From Leucobacter sp. UT-8R-CII-1-4 (GTDB lineage Bacteria; Actinomycetota; Actinomycetes; Actinomycetales; Microbacteriaceae), in assembly GCF_030010235.1 (NCBI RefSeq), contig NZ_JASCRS010000004.1:1-64000 (forward strand): a stretch of 64,000 nt of DNA, read 5' to 3'. Position numbers and translations under genes: made by a program. Below the pieces are notes generated by a model. It saw only the letters and a program-made list of their open reading frames with translations, had not been told where the DNA came from and did no database searches. Positions 17,589 through 26,735 of the stretch are shown one piece after another (within the stretch, counting starts at the first letter, position 1; each line of letters starts with the position of its first letter).

Positions 17589-19099
17589 CGAACGTGACAA
17601 TGCAAGACGTTGGATCAGTAGGCGCAGAAGCCTCAGCCGGCGAGGGCCGCGTTACCGCGCACCTCGAATCGCAGCTGGCCAAAACCGATCTGCTCGATAG
17701 CGCTTTTGGGGTTTACATTGCCCGACTAGACAATGAAGCGTTGCAGGCTGCCCGCACCCTCGATGCGGCAGCCGAGCGTGGCGAGCAGCTCCCCGCCCTT
17801 GCCGGGATGACGATCGCGGTGAAAGACCTGATTGCCGTGCGCGGTGCCGCCACGACCGCACAGAGCCTGGTGCACGAAGACCCATGGTTCGACGGGCAAG
17901 ACGCCCCAATCGTTGCTCAGCTTCGAACAGCCGGTGCGATTATTACCGGCAAAACCTCAATGGCAGAGCACGCCGCGGGCCGGATCGATCCAGCGAAACC
18001 TTTCCCTGTGCCACGAAACCCGTGGGACCCCAGCCGGTGGCCAGGCGGGTCGAGCTCAGGCTCGGCAATCGCTGTATCGCTCGGTCTTGCCGACGCTGCG
18101 CTCGGCAGCGACACCACGGGTTCGCTACGAATTCCGGCGGCCTTCTGCGGCATCACCGGGTTTCGGCCAAGCACCGGGCTGGTCAATGGCACCGGGTGCA
18201 TGGCCGCCAGCCCAACGCTTGACACGATGGGGCCAATGGCAAAGTCTGCACGCGATTGTGCGCGGGTGCTCTCAGTAATCGCCCCCATCGCGGAGCCCGA
18301 GTGGCGCGACAGCCTCGCAAACGTGCGGATCGGCGTGCCCAAAGCACTTATCGACAGTTGGGGCGACAAACTCGACAGTGAAATTCGTGAGGCGTTCGAA
18401 CGCTCACTCACAGAACTGCAGAATCTTGGTGCGACCATCGTCGATATCGAGCTGCCCGAATGGGATCTGCTCACTAGCGCAACCATGCTTATCACCGCCC
18501 AAGAACTCTTTGCGGGTCACGCCGAGACACTTCGTGCGCGCTGGATCGACTACGGCCGATCCTTCCGTCGAATTGCCGCAATTGGCGGCTTCGTGCCGGG
18601 AGAAAAGATTAGCGCCGTTCGCACCGCCCTCACCGGAGCATGTGGCGCGCTGCTCACAAGGTTGAACGATCTCGACGCGATCGCGATTCCGACTTGGGCG
18701 CAACCACCGGCTGCGTACGACGAGAGTCTCGAAATGGGTGGCGGTGAGCTGAACCTCACTGCAGCCTGGGCGGCCGCAGGCTTGCCATGTATCGCTACAC
18801 CGATGGGTCTCGACTCGCGGGGACTGCCAATGTCGCTGCAACTCGCCGGCAAGCCGGGCGACGACCTGCGAGTACTCGAAATCACGGATTGTTTTGAGCG
18901 ATCCAGCGCCAACCCATTGCCGGAACCACCGGAATGGACAGCAGAGATTGAAGCAGTGCCAGACCCCGACCAGGGAAAAACACTACTGACCCAAGAAGAG
19001 AGCGCAGCGCTCGCCGCGATGCTTGCCCCACTTGGAATCTCACCCGAACCGCACGACTTCGCGGCTATTCACGGAATGCTCAAGGCGCTCGGCGCCTAA
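17585..19099 (+). CDS. Amidase signature family hydrolase
   Basis: About 504 residues. The amidase signature triad is readable: Lys in IAVKDLIAV, and the Ser pair in the Gly/Ser-rich GGSSSGSAIAV and GSDTTGSLRIPAAFCG. It hydrolyses an amide to acid plus ammonia or amine. A GTG at 17585 overlaps the upstream stop (GTGA); GTG at 17594 and ATG at 17600 are alternatives. The C-terminal 60 residues (EWTAEIEAVPDPDQ onward) extend beyond the catalytic core. The amidohydrolase next to it suggests two-step breakdown of one amide substrate. Confidence 0.88.
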   Translation: MTNVTMQDVGSVGAEASAGEGRVTAHLESQLAKTDLLDSAFGVYIARLDNEALQAARTLDAAAERGEQLPALAGMTIAVKDLIAVRGAATTAQSLVHEDPWFDGQDAPIVAQLRTAGAIITGKTSMAEHAAGRIDPAKPFPVPRNPWDPSRWPGGSSSGSAIAVSLGLADAALGSDTTGSLRIPAAFCGITGFRPSTGLVNGTGCMAASPTLDTMGPMAKSARDCARVLSVIAPIAEPEWRDSLANVRIGVPKALIDSWGDKLDSEIREAFERSLTELQNLGATIVDIELPEWDLLTSATMLITAQELFAGHAETLRARWIDYGRSFRRIAAIGGFVPGEKISAVRTALTGACGALLTRLNDLDAIAIPTWAQPPAAYDESLEMGGGELNLTAAWAAAGLPCIATPMGLDSRGLPMSLQLAGKPGDDLRVLEITDCFERSSANPLPEPPEWTAEIEAVPDPDQGKTLLTQEESAALAAMLAPLGISPEPHDFAAIHGMLKALGA

Positions 19100-19155
19100 C
19101 TCGAAACTTTTACCCACCTCGGGCCCTACGCCCCAAGCCTCAAGGAAGAGCACAC

Positions 19156-20604
19156 ATGTCAGAACAACAGGTCACAGGCGCAAGCACCGGCGCCAAAACC
19201 TCAAACAAAACAGCGGGAGTCGCAACCATTGTCGGCTTTCTCTTTTTCGTCGAGATCAGCAGCGGCTTTTTGCAGGGTTATTACACGCCACTGTTTTCTG
19301 AGCTCACCACTCACTGGGGCGTAAGCGACGCTTCGATCACCTGGTTTGTGACTGTGCAGACCCTCGCTGCCGGTGTTTGTGTGCCGATTCTGGCGAAGCT
19401 CGGCGACATCTTTGGACACCGTCGTATTCTGAGAATCTCAGTGCTTGCGGTAGCGATCGGTTCGCTTATTGTCGCGGTTTCGCCCTCATACGAGCTGGCC
19501 CTGCTCGGCCGAGTGCTGGTTGGCCCACTCGCAGTATGGTTGCCGCTCGAAATCGCTATTGTGCATAGCCGACTCTCGCAGACCACTGCTCGCCGTGCCA
19601 TCGGCATGCTCGTCGCGAGTATCACACTTGGCGCTGTGCTCGGCTCGATCGCTGCCGGTTTGGTTGGCAGCAAGCTGCCAAATATGTCGCTCGTGCTCTT
19701 GGTTCCCGTTGGGCTGCTGGTGCTCTGCACCATTGCGGTGTTTGTAGCCGTCCCAGAATCTACTGAGCGTGCGAATCCCAAGATCGACACCATCGGTTTT
19801 GTTGGTCTCGGCCTCGTCATGCTGCTCATCATGGGCGGCCTACAGACCGCGAGCCGTGGTGGTCTCGCCCTTGCAACCACGCTCCTGATCGGTGGCGCTG
19901 TGCTCGTCTTCATCGCTTGGGTGTGGTGGGAGAAGCGTGCGAAGGCCCCGGCAATTGATATTTCGATTGTCACCAAACCACAGCTGTGGCCCGCCTATCT
20001 GATCTCATTCGTGCTCGGAATGCTGCTGCTTGGCGGTCAGACGATTCTGATGACTTTTGTGGGAGCCGACCCTGACAAGGTTGGGTACGGTTTTGGCTTC
20101 CCGCCGTCAAAGCTCGCGCTTGTCACCATTCTCGGTGTGCTGCCCGCCACAATCATTTCGTTCTTTATCGCAAACCTCGCGAAAAAGATCGGGCTGCTCG
20201 GTGTGCTGGCGACCGGCCTCGTGCTCTGCATTGCCGGAGCTGTAATGCTGGCAACGCTGAACGGGTCGTTGCCGATGATTTACGTTGCGATCATTCTGAA
20301 CGGTTTCGGCAGCGGTCTGCTGCTCGCTGGCCTGCCCGCGCTGATCGCAGAAGAATCGCCGGCAGATTCGACCGGTATCGCTACCGGCATTTACAACTCG
20401 CTGAAGACCCTTGGCGGGGCAATCTCGAGCGCCGTGTTCGGAATGGTGCTTGCGATCTTCACCATCGAGGGATCTGGCGCTTCAACGCAGACCGGCTATG
20501 TAGTGGTCTGGGCTATCGGCGGAGTCTCAGCAGTGCTTGCACTCTTGAGCTTGCTTACGATTCGTAAGGCACGCCCAGTGACGACGTTTGTCGAGTTGCC
20601 CTAG
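19156..20604 (+). CDS. MFS transporter
   Basis: A 482-residue major facilitator transporter with about 14 hydrophobic segments, as in the DHA2 group. The loop after helix 2 carries the family sequence KLGDIFGHRRILR. It starts at ATG 19156, preceded by AAGGAAGAG. As the third gene of the amidohydrolase-amidase operon it is likely to import the substrate or export a product. Confidence 0.87.
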   Translation: MSEQQVTGASTGAKTSNKTAGVATIVGFLFFVEISSGFLQGYYTPLFSELTTHWGVSDASITWFVTVQTLAAGVCVPILAKLGDIFGHRRILRISVLAVAIGSLIVAVSPSYELALLGRVLVGPLAVWLPLEIAIVHSRLSQTTARRAIGMLVASITLGAVLGSIAAGLVGSKLPNMSLVLLVPVGLLVLCTIAVFVAVPESTERANPKIDTIGFVGLGLVMLLIMGGLQTASRGGLALATTLLIGGAVLVFIAWVWWEKRAKAPAIDISIVTKPQLWPAYLISFVLGMLLLGGQTILMTFVGADPDKVGYGFGFPPSKLALVTILGVLPATIISFFIANLAKKIGLLGVLATGLVLCIAGAVMLATLNGSLPMIYVAIILNGFGSGLLLAGLPALIAEESPADSTGIATGIYNSLKTLGGAISSAVFGMVLAIFTIEGSGASTQTGYVVVWAIGGVSAVLALLSLLTIRKARPVTTFVELP

Positions 20605-20607
20605 CGC

Positions 20608-20811
20608 TTAGTTTGAGGAGCTTGGCTTGCTGTCCGAGCGTGAATCGGTGCGGTAGAAGCCCGAACCGTTGAACGTTACGCCGAGTGAGCCAAACACCTT
20701 GCGCAGATTGCCGCCGCACTCGGGGCATTCAGTGAGCGCGGCGTCGCTGAACTGCTGGTAGATGTCGAATGCGTGGTCACAGTCGGCGCAGCGATAAGCG
20801 TAGGTAGGCAC
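20608..20811 (-). CDS. FmdB family zinc ribbon protein
   Basis: A 67-residue protein with the FmdB pattern PTYAYRCADCDHAFD, then CPECGG; the four Cys form a zinc ribbon. The family role is unclear. GTG at 20811 gives the usual (M)PTYAYRC start; a TTG nine bases upstream is the other option. It is convergent with the MFS gene, three bases apart. Confidence 0.88.
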   Translation of the reverse strand: MPTYAYRCADCDHAFDIYQQFSDAALTECPECGGNLRKVFGSLGVTFNGSGFYRTDSRSDSKPSSSN

Positions 20812-20850
20812 AGTACTCAACCATACCCCGGTTCTGTACTAAGTATTCTC

Positions 20851-20889
20851 AGAGGGGCACACACCACAGCAAAGGGTGTGTGCCCCTCT
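20851..20889. terminator. Stem-loop, possible terminator
   Basis: AGAGGGGCACACACC and GGTGTGTGCCCCTCT form a perfect 15-bp stem with a 9-base loop. No T tract follows on either strand. It follows the minus-strand cyclo-ligase gene and probably ends or stabilises that transcript. Confidence 0.6.
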
Positions 20890-20909
20890 GCATTGCTGAA
20901 AACTGGGGC

Positions 20910-21485
20910 TCAGAAGCTCAGCGTGCGACTCGGCGTCACCGCGCCGTGCACCGGAGAGTCGTGCGGCTCTACCGGTACGCTCGGGAGCACCTCGTCGTCA
21001 AACACCACGGCCCAGACCGGAGGCACAGTGGTCATCGCCGAGAAGCAGCGGTCGAAATAGCCGCGGCCCCAGCCGAGCCGATTTCCGTGCTGATCAACCG
21101 CAGCCGCTGGAATCAGCATCAGGTCGACCTGCTCAATCGAGCGTGCTGGTAGCACTTCACCCACCGGTTCCTCAATGTCGAAAGCGCCAAGCACTGTCAT
21201 CTCATCAAGCGATCGGATCCAGTCAAGCTCGCCATCTTGCCGGGAAACAGGCAGCAGCACCTCGATGCCCTGCGCGCGAGCCCAGCGTAAAAAGGGCCGA
21301 GTGTCTGGCTCGGTTGCGGTCGCCAAGAAACACGAGATAGTGCGCGCGTCTAGCGCGAGCACAAGCGCTTTGAGCTGCGCGCAAAGTTCGGCTGCCGCGC
21401 TGGATCGGCGATCCTGCGCGCGCGCATTTCTTGAGGCGCGAATTACTGCACGTAATTCGCGCTTGCGCTCAGCCGTCTCGGTCAC
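20910..21485 (-). CDS. 5-formyltetrahydrofolate cyclo-ligase
   Basis: A 191-residue enzyme that uses ATP to convert 5-formyl-THF to 5,10-methenyl-THF. The N-terminal K/R-rich helix (AERKRELRAVIRASR) and the C-terminal LGWGRGYFDRCF, the family signature, are both present. The start is GTG at 21485, divergent from galU. In many actinobacteria the same gene lies next to galU, as here. Confidence 0.92.
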   Translation of the reverse strand: MTETAERKRELRAVIRASRNARAQDRRSSAAAELCAQLKALVLALDARTISCFLATATEPDTRPFLRWARAQGIEVLLPVSRQDGELDWIRSLDEMTVLGAFDIEEPVGEVLPARSIEQVDLMLIPAAAVDQHGNRLGWGRGYFDRCFSAMTTVPPVWAVVFDDEVLPSVPVEPHDSPVHGAVTPSRTLSF

Positions 21486-21556
21486 ACGGACATTGTATGT
21501 CGCGTGCAGCGCACGGCTCGGGAGTTCTACACCCCGGGGAGGATAAGCTACCGGCT

Positions 21557-22456
21557 ATGACGAATCAGACGTGCGCGGTAACAAAAGCCGTTATCCCTGC
21601 GGCAGGCCTAGGCACACGTTTTCTTCCTGCCACGAAGGCAATGCCGAAAGAGATGTTGCCCATCGTCGACAAGCCAGCTATTCAGTATGTCGTTGAAGAA
21701 GCAGTAGCTGCTGGTTTGCCAGACGTGCTGATCATTACTGGGCGCAACAAAGAGAATCTGATCAGTCACTTTGATAGCGTTCCTGAGCTTGAACAAACCC
21801 TGCAGAACAAGGGGGACAACTTCAGGCTTCGCCAGGTCATGGAAGCGAGTGAACTCGCTGACGTGCATTTCTTGCGGCAGGGCCAACCGCTCGGACTCGG
21901 CCACGCAGTCGGACGCGCTCGAAACCATGTGGGCAATGAATCGTTTGCGGTGCTGCTCGGTGACGACCTGATCGACGGGCGCGATCCGCTTCTGCGACGC
22001 ATGATCGAGGTGCATGATGCGCAGCAGGTTACTGTGGTGGCCCTGATGGAGGTTCCGCCTGAGCAGGTGAACCTTTACGGCTGCGCGGCGGTTGAACCCA
22101 CCGACGAAGCTGATGTGGTGCGGATCACGGGCCTGGTGGAAAAGCCGAATCCAGAAGACGCTCCCTCAAACCTCGCGGTGATTGGCCGCTACGTGCTGCG
22201 CCCCGAAATCTTCGACATCATCGAGGGGCTAGAACCGGGCCGCGGAGGAGAATACCAGCTGACCGACGCGCTCAACCATCTTGCACTCGGCGAGGGGGAG
22301 CGTCCTGTGCTTGGTGTGATTTTTGACGGTCGCCGCTACGACACCGGCGACCGGGCTGAGTGGATCAAAGCGAACCTATTGCTCGGAGTTGAGCATGAAG
22401 AGCTTGGTCCGGAGCTGCGTGAGTGGCTGGTCGGTTTCGTGAAGAGTCTGGCCTAG
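21557..22456 (+). CDS. galU: UTP-glucose-1-phosphate uridylyltransferase
   Basis: A 299-residue GalU. The nucleotide-binding motif GLGTRFLPATKAMPKEMLP is at about residues 16-35, then VDKPAIQYVVEEA and the Lys/Asp segments GEYQLTDAL and FDGRRYDTGD. It makes UDP-glucose for cell wall and teichoic-type polymers. ATG at 21557 gives the standard N-terminus; the upstream open frame overlaps the divergent gene. It is followed after six bases by the GNAT gene. Confidence 0.95.
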   Translation: MTNQTCAVTKAVIPAAGLGTRFLPATKAMPKEMLPIVDKPAIQYVVEEAVAAGLPDVLIITGRNKENLISHFDSVPELEQTLQNKGDNFRLRQVMEASELADVHFLRQGQPLGLGHAVGRARNHVGNESFAVLLGDDLIDGRDPLLRRMIEVHDAQQVTVVALMEVPPEQVNLYGCAAVEPTDEADVVRITGLVEKPNPEDAPSNLAVIGRYVLRPEIFDIIEGLEPGRGGEYQLTDALNHLALGEGERPVLGVIFDGRRYDTGDRAEWIKANLLLGVEHEELGPELREWLVGFVKSLA

Positions 22457-22462
22457 TTCGAC

Positions 22463-23080
22463 GTGAGCCCGCTGCCCTACGCGATTGAGATGCCGCCCGC
22501 TCGATACTTTAAGCGGATCGGTATTAGAGGGCTGCGCGCAAAAGATGCAGCGCCATTGCGTGCGCTACTCACCGAGAACCGCAGCTGGTTGCAGCCGTGG
22601 GAAGCCACCTACCCGAGTGGTGGCGGCGCCGTCCCCGGGTCGCAGCCACTCGGGCCCATGGTGCGAGCGTTGAACCGGCAACGAAGGCAGGGCGCCGGAG
22701 TCGCGTTTGTGATGCTCTACGACGACGAAGTCGTTGGTCAGCTCAGTTTGAGTGATATCAGCGGCGGAGCGCTTCGTTCGGCGTCGATCGGGTACTGGGT
22801 GTCGCAGCACGTAGCGGGTCGCGGTGTCACGCCGACCTCTGTTGCCCTTGCGATTGACTATGCCTTCACCGAGCTGCGTTTGCATCGAATCGAGATCTGT
22901 ATTCGGCCCGAAAATATCGCCTCGCTCAGGGTCGTCGAGAAGCTTGGTTTGAGGTTTGAGGGGCGCCGTGAGAAGTACATACATATCGACGGCAAGTGGT
23001 GTGACCACGACACTTTTGCGGTCACCGCAGAAGAAGTACCTGAAGGAATGCTCGCGCGTTTCGGCGCGCCGAACACCTGA
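22463..23080 (+). CDS. GNAT N-acetyltransferase, RimJ-like
   Basis: A 205-residue GNAT protein. The acetyl-CoA loop region is SQHVAGRGVTPTSVALAIDYAF, followed by HRIEICIRPENIASLRVVEKLGL, the RimJ/RimL signature. It probably acetylates protein N-termini or amino acid derivatives. The GTG start at 22463 lies close behind galU, and the next gene follows after 28 bases. Confidence 0.87.
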   Translation: MSPLPYAIEMPPARYFKRIGIRGLRAKDAAPLRALLTENRSWLQPWEATYPSGGGAVPGSQPLGPMVRALNRQRRQGAGVAFVMLYDDEVVGQLSLSDISGGALRSASIGYWVSQHVAGRGVTPTSVALAIDYAFTELRLHRIEICIRPENIASLRVVEKLGLRFEGRREKYIHIDGKWCDHDTFAVTAEEVPEGMLARFGAPNT

Positions 23081-23108
23081 GTGCGATTCCAGAACGTAGG
23101 GTGACCAC

Positions 23109-24110
23109 ATGGCAAGCGGTGTTTTTGGTGGTGGGTTGATCTTCGTGGTCGCCGCGCTGCTTTGGGCCGCCGTGCTGGTGCCAAGCTGGGTGCGACGTCG
23201 CGAATTTCGCGCAGCTGAGCAGAATGCTCTTCGTTTGCAGCGCACTCTTCGCGTGCTCGCAGAGACAGCTGAGGTGCCAACTGAAGTGCGAGTTGAGGCA
23301 ACGGCCCGCGAAGCACTGGCGCAGGAGCGCTTGCTGCGCACCGCACAAAAACGACAGGAAGCCGAACGTAAGGCCGCTTTGACTGAGGCACGCACCGAAC
23401 AGATCCAAGCTGAAATGCGCGCACAACAGATGAAGCGCAAGCAGTCTGCCGTGGTTCGTTCGGCGAAACTGCGACGGCCAGTGGTGCGCCGCGTTCGTTC
23501 GCTGGCAGCCCTCGTGCTGATGCTCTCACTTATGGCGGTGCTGATTGGCGCTGGCACGCTGATCGCTGGCCTCGGCCCTGCCGTGCTGGTTTCGGCGTTT
23601 GCCGCAGCAGTGGGCGCGCTAGGTGTGCTGGTATTGCTCGCCCCTGGCCGCGTCAAGCACGTCGAAATTGAAGCTGAGCGAGTTGCGCCGAAGGCCCGTC
23701 GCGCGCCAGTGGTTGCTGCTCCGGTTGCAGAAACGGTGGATCGCAGCGTCGAAGCTCACGCCGCCGCCCAGGCCGCAGCCGCCGCACGGATCGCGCGCGC
23801 AAAGGCTATGACCCGCGCACGCGCCGAGGGTGGCGCTGCCGCTATGCAGAACCAGCCAGAATCGATTCTCTTGGAGCGCAGCGAAACTGCAGCGGCTGTC
23901 TCTTCTGCTGCAGCAACTGTTGCGACCGCTGCTCCTGCTGCTCCCGCAGCGCCGAGTGCCGAGCAGATGGAGCACGTGAAAGCGCAGGCGCGCGCTGCTG
24001 CAGCAGAGGTTGCTGCGAGCGAGCGTCTGCGTCAGATGGGTGTAATCGGTGACACCAGTGATGGTGCTCTTGACCTCGACGCCGTGCTGAAGAACCGCCG
24101 CGCCGGCTAG
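23109..24110 (+). CDS. Membrane protein resembling SepX/GlpR division factors
   Basis: A 333-residue protein with one N-terminal transmembrane helix (about 7-25), a charged Glu/Arg/Ala-rich coiled segment at about 30-125, two hydrophobic helices at about 135-155 and 158-178, and a long Ala-rich cytoplasmic tail. This topology and its place after galU and a RimJ-like gene match, from memory, the actinobacterial SepX/GlpR proteins that help place FtsZ. The MoeA-like glp gene, which sits in this cluster in Corynebacterium, is not here. Assignment rests on topology and synteny, not on a search. Confidence 0.6.
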   Translation: MASGVFGGGLIFVVAALLWAAVLVPSWVRRREFRAAEQNALRLQRTLRVLAETAEVPTEVRVEATAREALAQERLLRTAQKRQEAERKAALTEARTEQIQAEMRAQQMKRKQSAVVRSAKLRRPVVRRVRSLAALVLMLSLMAVLIGAGTLIAGLGPAVLVSAFAAAVGALGVLVLLAPGRVKHVEIEAERVAPKARRAPVVAAPVAETVDRSVEAHAAAQAAAAARIARAKAMTRARAEGGAAAMQNQPESILLERSETAAAVSSAAATVATAAPAAPAAPSAEQMEHVKAQARAAAAEVAASERLRQMGVIGDTSDGALDLDAVLKNRRAG

Positions 24111-24283
24111 TTTCGCCGCAATCGGCCCGTTCGATCCGCTCGAAGTGATGATCTTTCGCGTTGACTTGACCTGCGTATCGCCCAAGCTGAGTCTCTCTCG
24201 GGAATGGCACAGCACCCTCCGTTAGTATTGGTGAGTCTTGCTCTAGCAAAGGTAAGGCGTCGTCGAGATTCGTAGGGTGAGCG

Positions 24284-24463
24284 ATGGATAACTGGTGGGT
24301 CAATGCGATCTGGTCGGTGACCCCGACCCTGTTGATCGGGATCTTCTTCTTCTTGGTGTTGCGGTTCATTCTTCGGGCCGATCGCACCGAGCGTCGCATC
24401 TACAAGGAGATGGAAGCTAAGGAGCGCGCACGCCTGGGGCTGCCGCCAAAATCGGATCAGTGA
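24284..24463 (+). CDS. Small membrane protein upstream of cardiolipin synthase
   Basis: A 59-residue protein (MDNWWVNAIWSVTPTLL to the C-terminal LGLPPKSDQ). One transmembrane helix spans about residues 10-30 and a charged cytoplasmic tail follows (RADRTERRIYKEMEAKERAR). It is short, and lies about 90 bp before cls on the same strand. The membrane/charge pattern and codon use support a real gene. Its function is unknown. Confidence 0.75.
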   Translation: MDNWWVNAIWSVTPTLLIGIFFFLVLRFILRADRTERRIYKEMEAKERARLGLPPKSDQ

Positions 24464-24557
24464 TCCTGCGTTAAATATCGAATGAGCAGAAGCCGCGGGC
24501 GAAACTCATTCTTAAGTCGAATGTCGTAAACTTCGCCGCACCTCTAGACTTGCTGGC

Positions 24558-26075
24558 ATGCACGACTTCCTTGCCATGCTTGGGCTGGCCGAGACGGGTT
24601 CTTTTTGGAGCTCAGTGAATTGGCCTTTCCTGTGGGCTGGTCTCGTGCTGGTGGTCGACAACATCATCAGAATCGTTGCGCTTTTCGTAGTGCCGAGAAA
24701 CCGCCGCCCAACCTCGGGCATGGCCTGGCTGATCACCATTTTCTGGTTGCCGGTTCCAGGCCTGATTCTGTTCTTACTTATTGGCGGCATTAGCCTGCCG
24801 AAAAAACGACGCGAGATGCAAGAACTCGCAACCGAGGTCGTCAGCGACATTGCAGACCGAGAACAAGCAAAACTCGGCACCGAGATTTCGCTACTCCCAG
24901 ACGGAATCTCAAATGCCGTGCAACTTGGTCGCTCGCTCGGCGCGCAGCCCATGGTGCGCGGCAACGCGACAAGCATCTGCATCGACTACGAAGAGTCGTT
25001 CGCCAGAATTGCCAGCGCAATTCGAGAGGCAAAAAACTACGTCTACGTTGAGTTCTACATTCTCGTGCACGACGACACAACGCATGACGTATTCGAGGCT
25101 ATGCGGGAAGCCATCGCCCGCGGTGTCGAAGTGCGAGTGCTCCTTGACCATATCTCAGCGGTGCGCAACCCAGGAGCGAAGCGCACCGCCCAGACGCTAG
25201 ACGAGATCGGTGCACGTTGGGCGTACCTACTGCCAATCAGGCCTTGGCGAGGCGAGTGGCAGCGCCCTGACCTGCGCAACCACCGCAAGCTGGTTGTCAT
25301 TGACGGCACCGTCGGCTTTATGGGCTCACAGAACCTCGTCGATTCGAGTTACAACAAAAAGGCAAACATTCGCCGGGGTCTGCACTGGCGCGACCTCATG
25401 GTGCGTGTTGACGGCCCAGCTGCACTCGGACTCGAAGCAGTCTTCTTAAGCGACTGGTTTGTTGAAACCGGTGAGGTTATGCCGCAGACCTTCGATAATG
25501 ATCTGCAAGTACATCTGCCGGGAAACGTTGACTGCCAGATCTTGCCGAGTGGTCCAGGCTTCGGTCGAGAGAACAACTTGCAAGTGTTTGTCTCACTGCT
25601 CTACACCGCGCAAGAACGAATCAGCATCACCAGCCCATACTTCATTCCAGAGAGCGCGATCATGCACGCGCTTCGAGCGGCTACCGCACGCGGTGTGCAG
25701 GTCGAACTCTTTGTCTCAGAGATTGGCGACCAGGCTGTTGTGTACCACGCGCAGCGCTCGTACTACGAAGAACTGTTCGACGCGGGCGTGCGTATCTTCA
25801 TGTATCGACCGCCGTACATCTTGCACTCTAAGCACTTCACCATCGACGACAAGATCGCAGTGGTCGGCTCATCGAACATGGACCAGCGCTCATTCAACCT
25901 CAATATGGAGGTGTCGATGGTTGTGTACGGCGAAAGCTTCGTGCGTGAACTTGATCAAGTTAACGCCCATTACCACGCGAACTCACGCGAGCTCACGGCT
26001 GAAGAATGGTCTAAGCAGCCGCTGCGCTCACAACTGCTTGATGGGCTCGCGAGACTCACTTCGGCGCTGCAATAA
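24558..26075 (+). CDS. cls: Cardiolipin synthase
   Basis: A 505-residue phospholipase D-superfamily enzyme with two N-terminal transmembrane helices. Both HKD motifs are present: HRKLVVIDGTVGFMGSQN near residue 240 and HSKHFTIDDKIAVVGSSNMD near 425. It joins two phosphatidylglycerol molecules into cardiolipin at the membrane. The start ATG at 24558 or the in-frame ATG at 24573 may be used. Confidence 0.93.
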   Translation: MHDFLAMLGLAETGSFWSSVNWPFLWAGLVLVVDNIIRIVALFVVPRNRRPTSGMAWLITIFWLPVPGLILFLLIGGISLPKKRREMQELATEVVSDIADREQAKLGTEISLLPDGISNAVQLGRSLGAQPMVRGNATSICIDYEESFARIASAIREAKNYVYVEFYILVHDDTTHDVFEAMREAIARGVEVRVLLDHISAVRNPGAKRTAQTLDEIGARWAYLLPIRPWRGEWQRPDLRNHRKLVVIDGTVGFMGSQNLVDSSYNKKANIRRGLHWRDLMVRVDGPAALGLEAVFLSDWFVETGEVMPQTFDNDLQVHLPGNVDCQILPSGPGFGRENNLQVFVSLLYTAQERISITSPYFIPESAIMHALRAATARGVQVELFVSEIGDQAVVYHAQRSYYEELFDAGVRIFMYRPPYILHSKHFTIDDKIAVVGSSNMDQRSFNLNMEVSMVVYGESFVRELDQVNAHYHANSRELTAEEWSKQPLRSQLLDGLARLTSALQ

Positions 26076-26095
26076 AGCCCGTAGGCTCGCCGACA

Positions 26096-26674
26096 CTAGA
26101 CCGCGGGGTGGGCAAGTCCAAGGCTGCGCGCAATGGGCGGGCCGTCGGTCGACTCTGTGAGCAACCACACCTCTGCGTTCAATACCCGGGGAATTTCAGT
26201 CTGGCAGAGCTCGGTAAGGCCGAGACGGAGCATTGCTCCGTGCGCAACCACGACCGCGTCCGGTGCTGTTGCAAGCAGGCGAGCAAACGCCTTGGCCGAT
26301 CGAATGGCTACCTCTGCGGTTGACTCCGCGCCCGGCACATTGAGCTCAGGCCAGCGGGTTTGAGCGTCGGCAACGAGCAAGCCTTCGGCCTCACCGAAAT
26401 GACGCTCGATGAGCGCCTCGTCGATGCTTGGCTCGGCCAAGCCAAGAGCACTGCCAATAATCTGTGAAGTTTCTACTGCTCGGCCGAGCGGAGAGCTGAC
26501 CACTGTTGCCCAGTCTGGTCGGTATTCACGAAGCAGCTCAGCCGCGGCGCGAGCCTGTGCCTGCCCGGTCTCGTTGAGCGGAATGTCTGTGCGCCCCTGC
26601 AGCCTGCGGTTAATGTTCCAATCGGTTTCGCCGTGGCGCACAAGCGCAATCGAGCGGGGCGTAGCTGCGGTCAT
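26096..26674 (-). CDS. Histidine phosphatase family protein
   Basis: A 192-residue phosphoglycerate mutase-like phosphatase. The catalytic RHGETDWN is at 13-20, followed by GRTDIPLNETG; the second His is in VVVAHGAMLR. Residues typical of the broad-specificity phosphatases are kept. It is convergent with cls. The substrate is not known. Confidence 0.9.
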   Translation of the reverse strand: MTAATPRSIALVRHGETDWNINRRLQGRTDIPLNETGQAQARAAAELLREYRPDWATVVSSPLGRAVETSQIIGSALGLAEPSIDEALIERHFGEAEGLLVADAQTRWPELNVPGAESTAEVAIRSAKAFARLLATAPDAVVVAHGAMLRLGLTELCQTEIPRVLNAEVWLLTESTDGPPIARSLGLAHPAV

Positions 26675-26735
26675 GGCTCCACGCTATCGGCTAGCGGTGG
26701 TTTGCTGAGATTCTCGCCCCGCTCGAATGCGCTGG

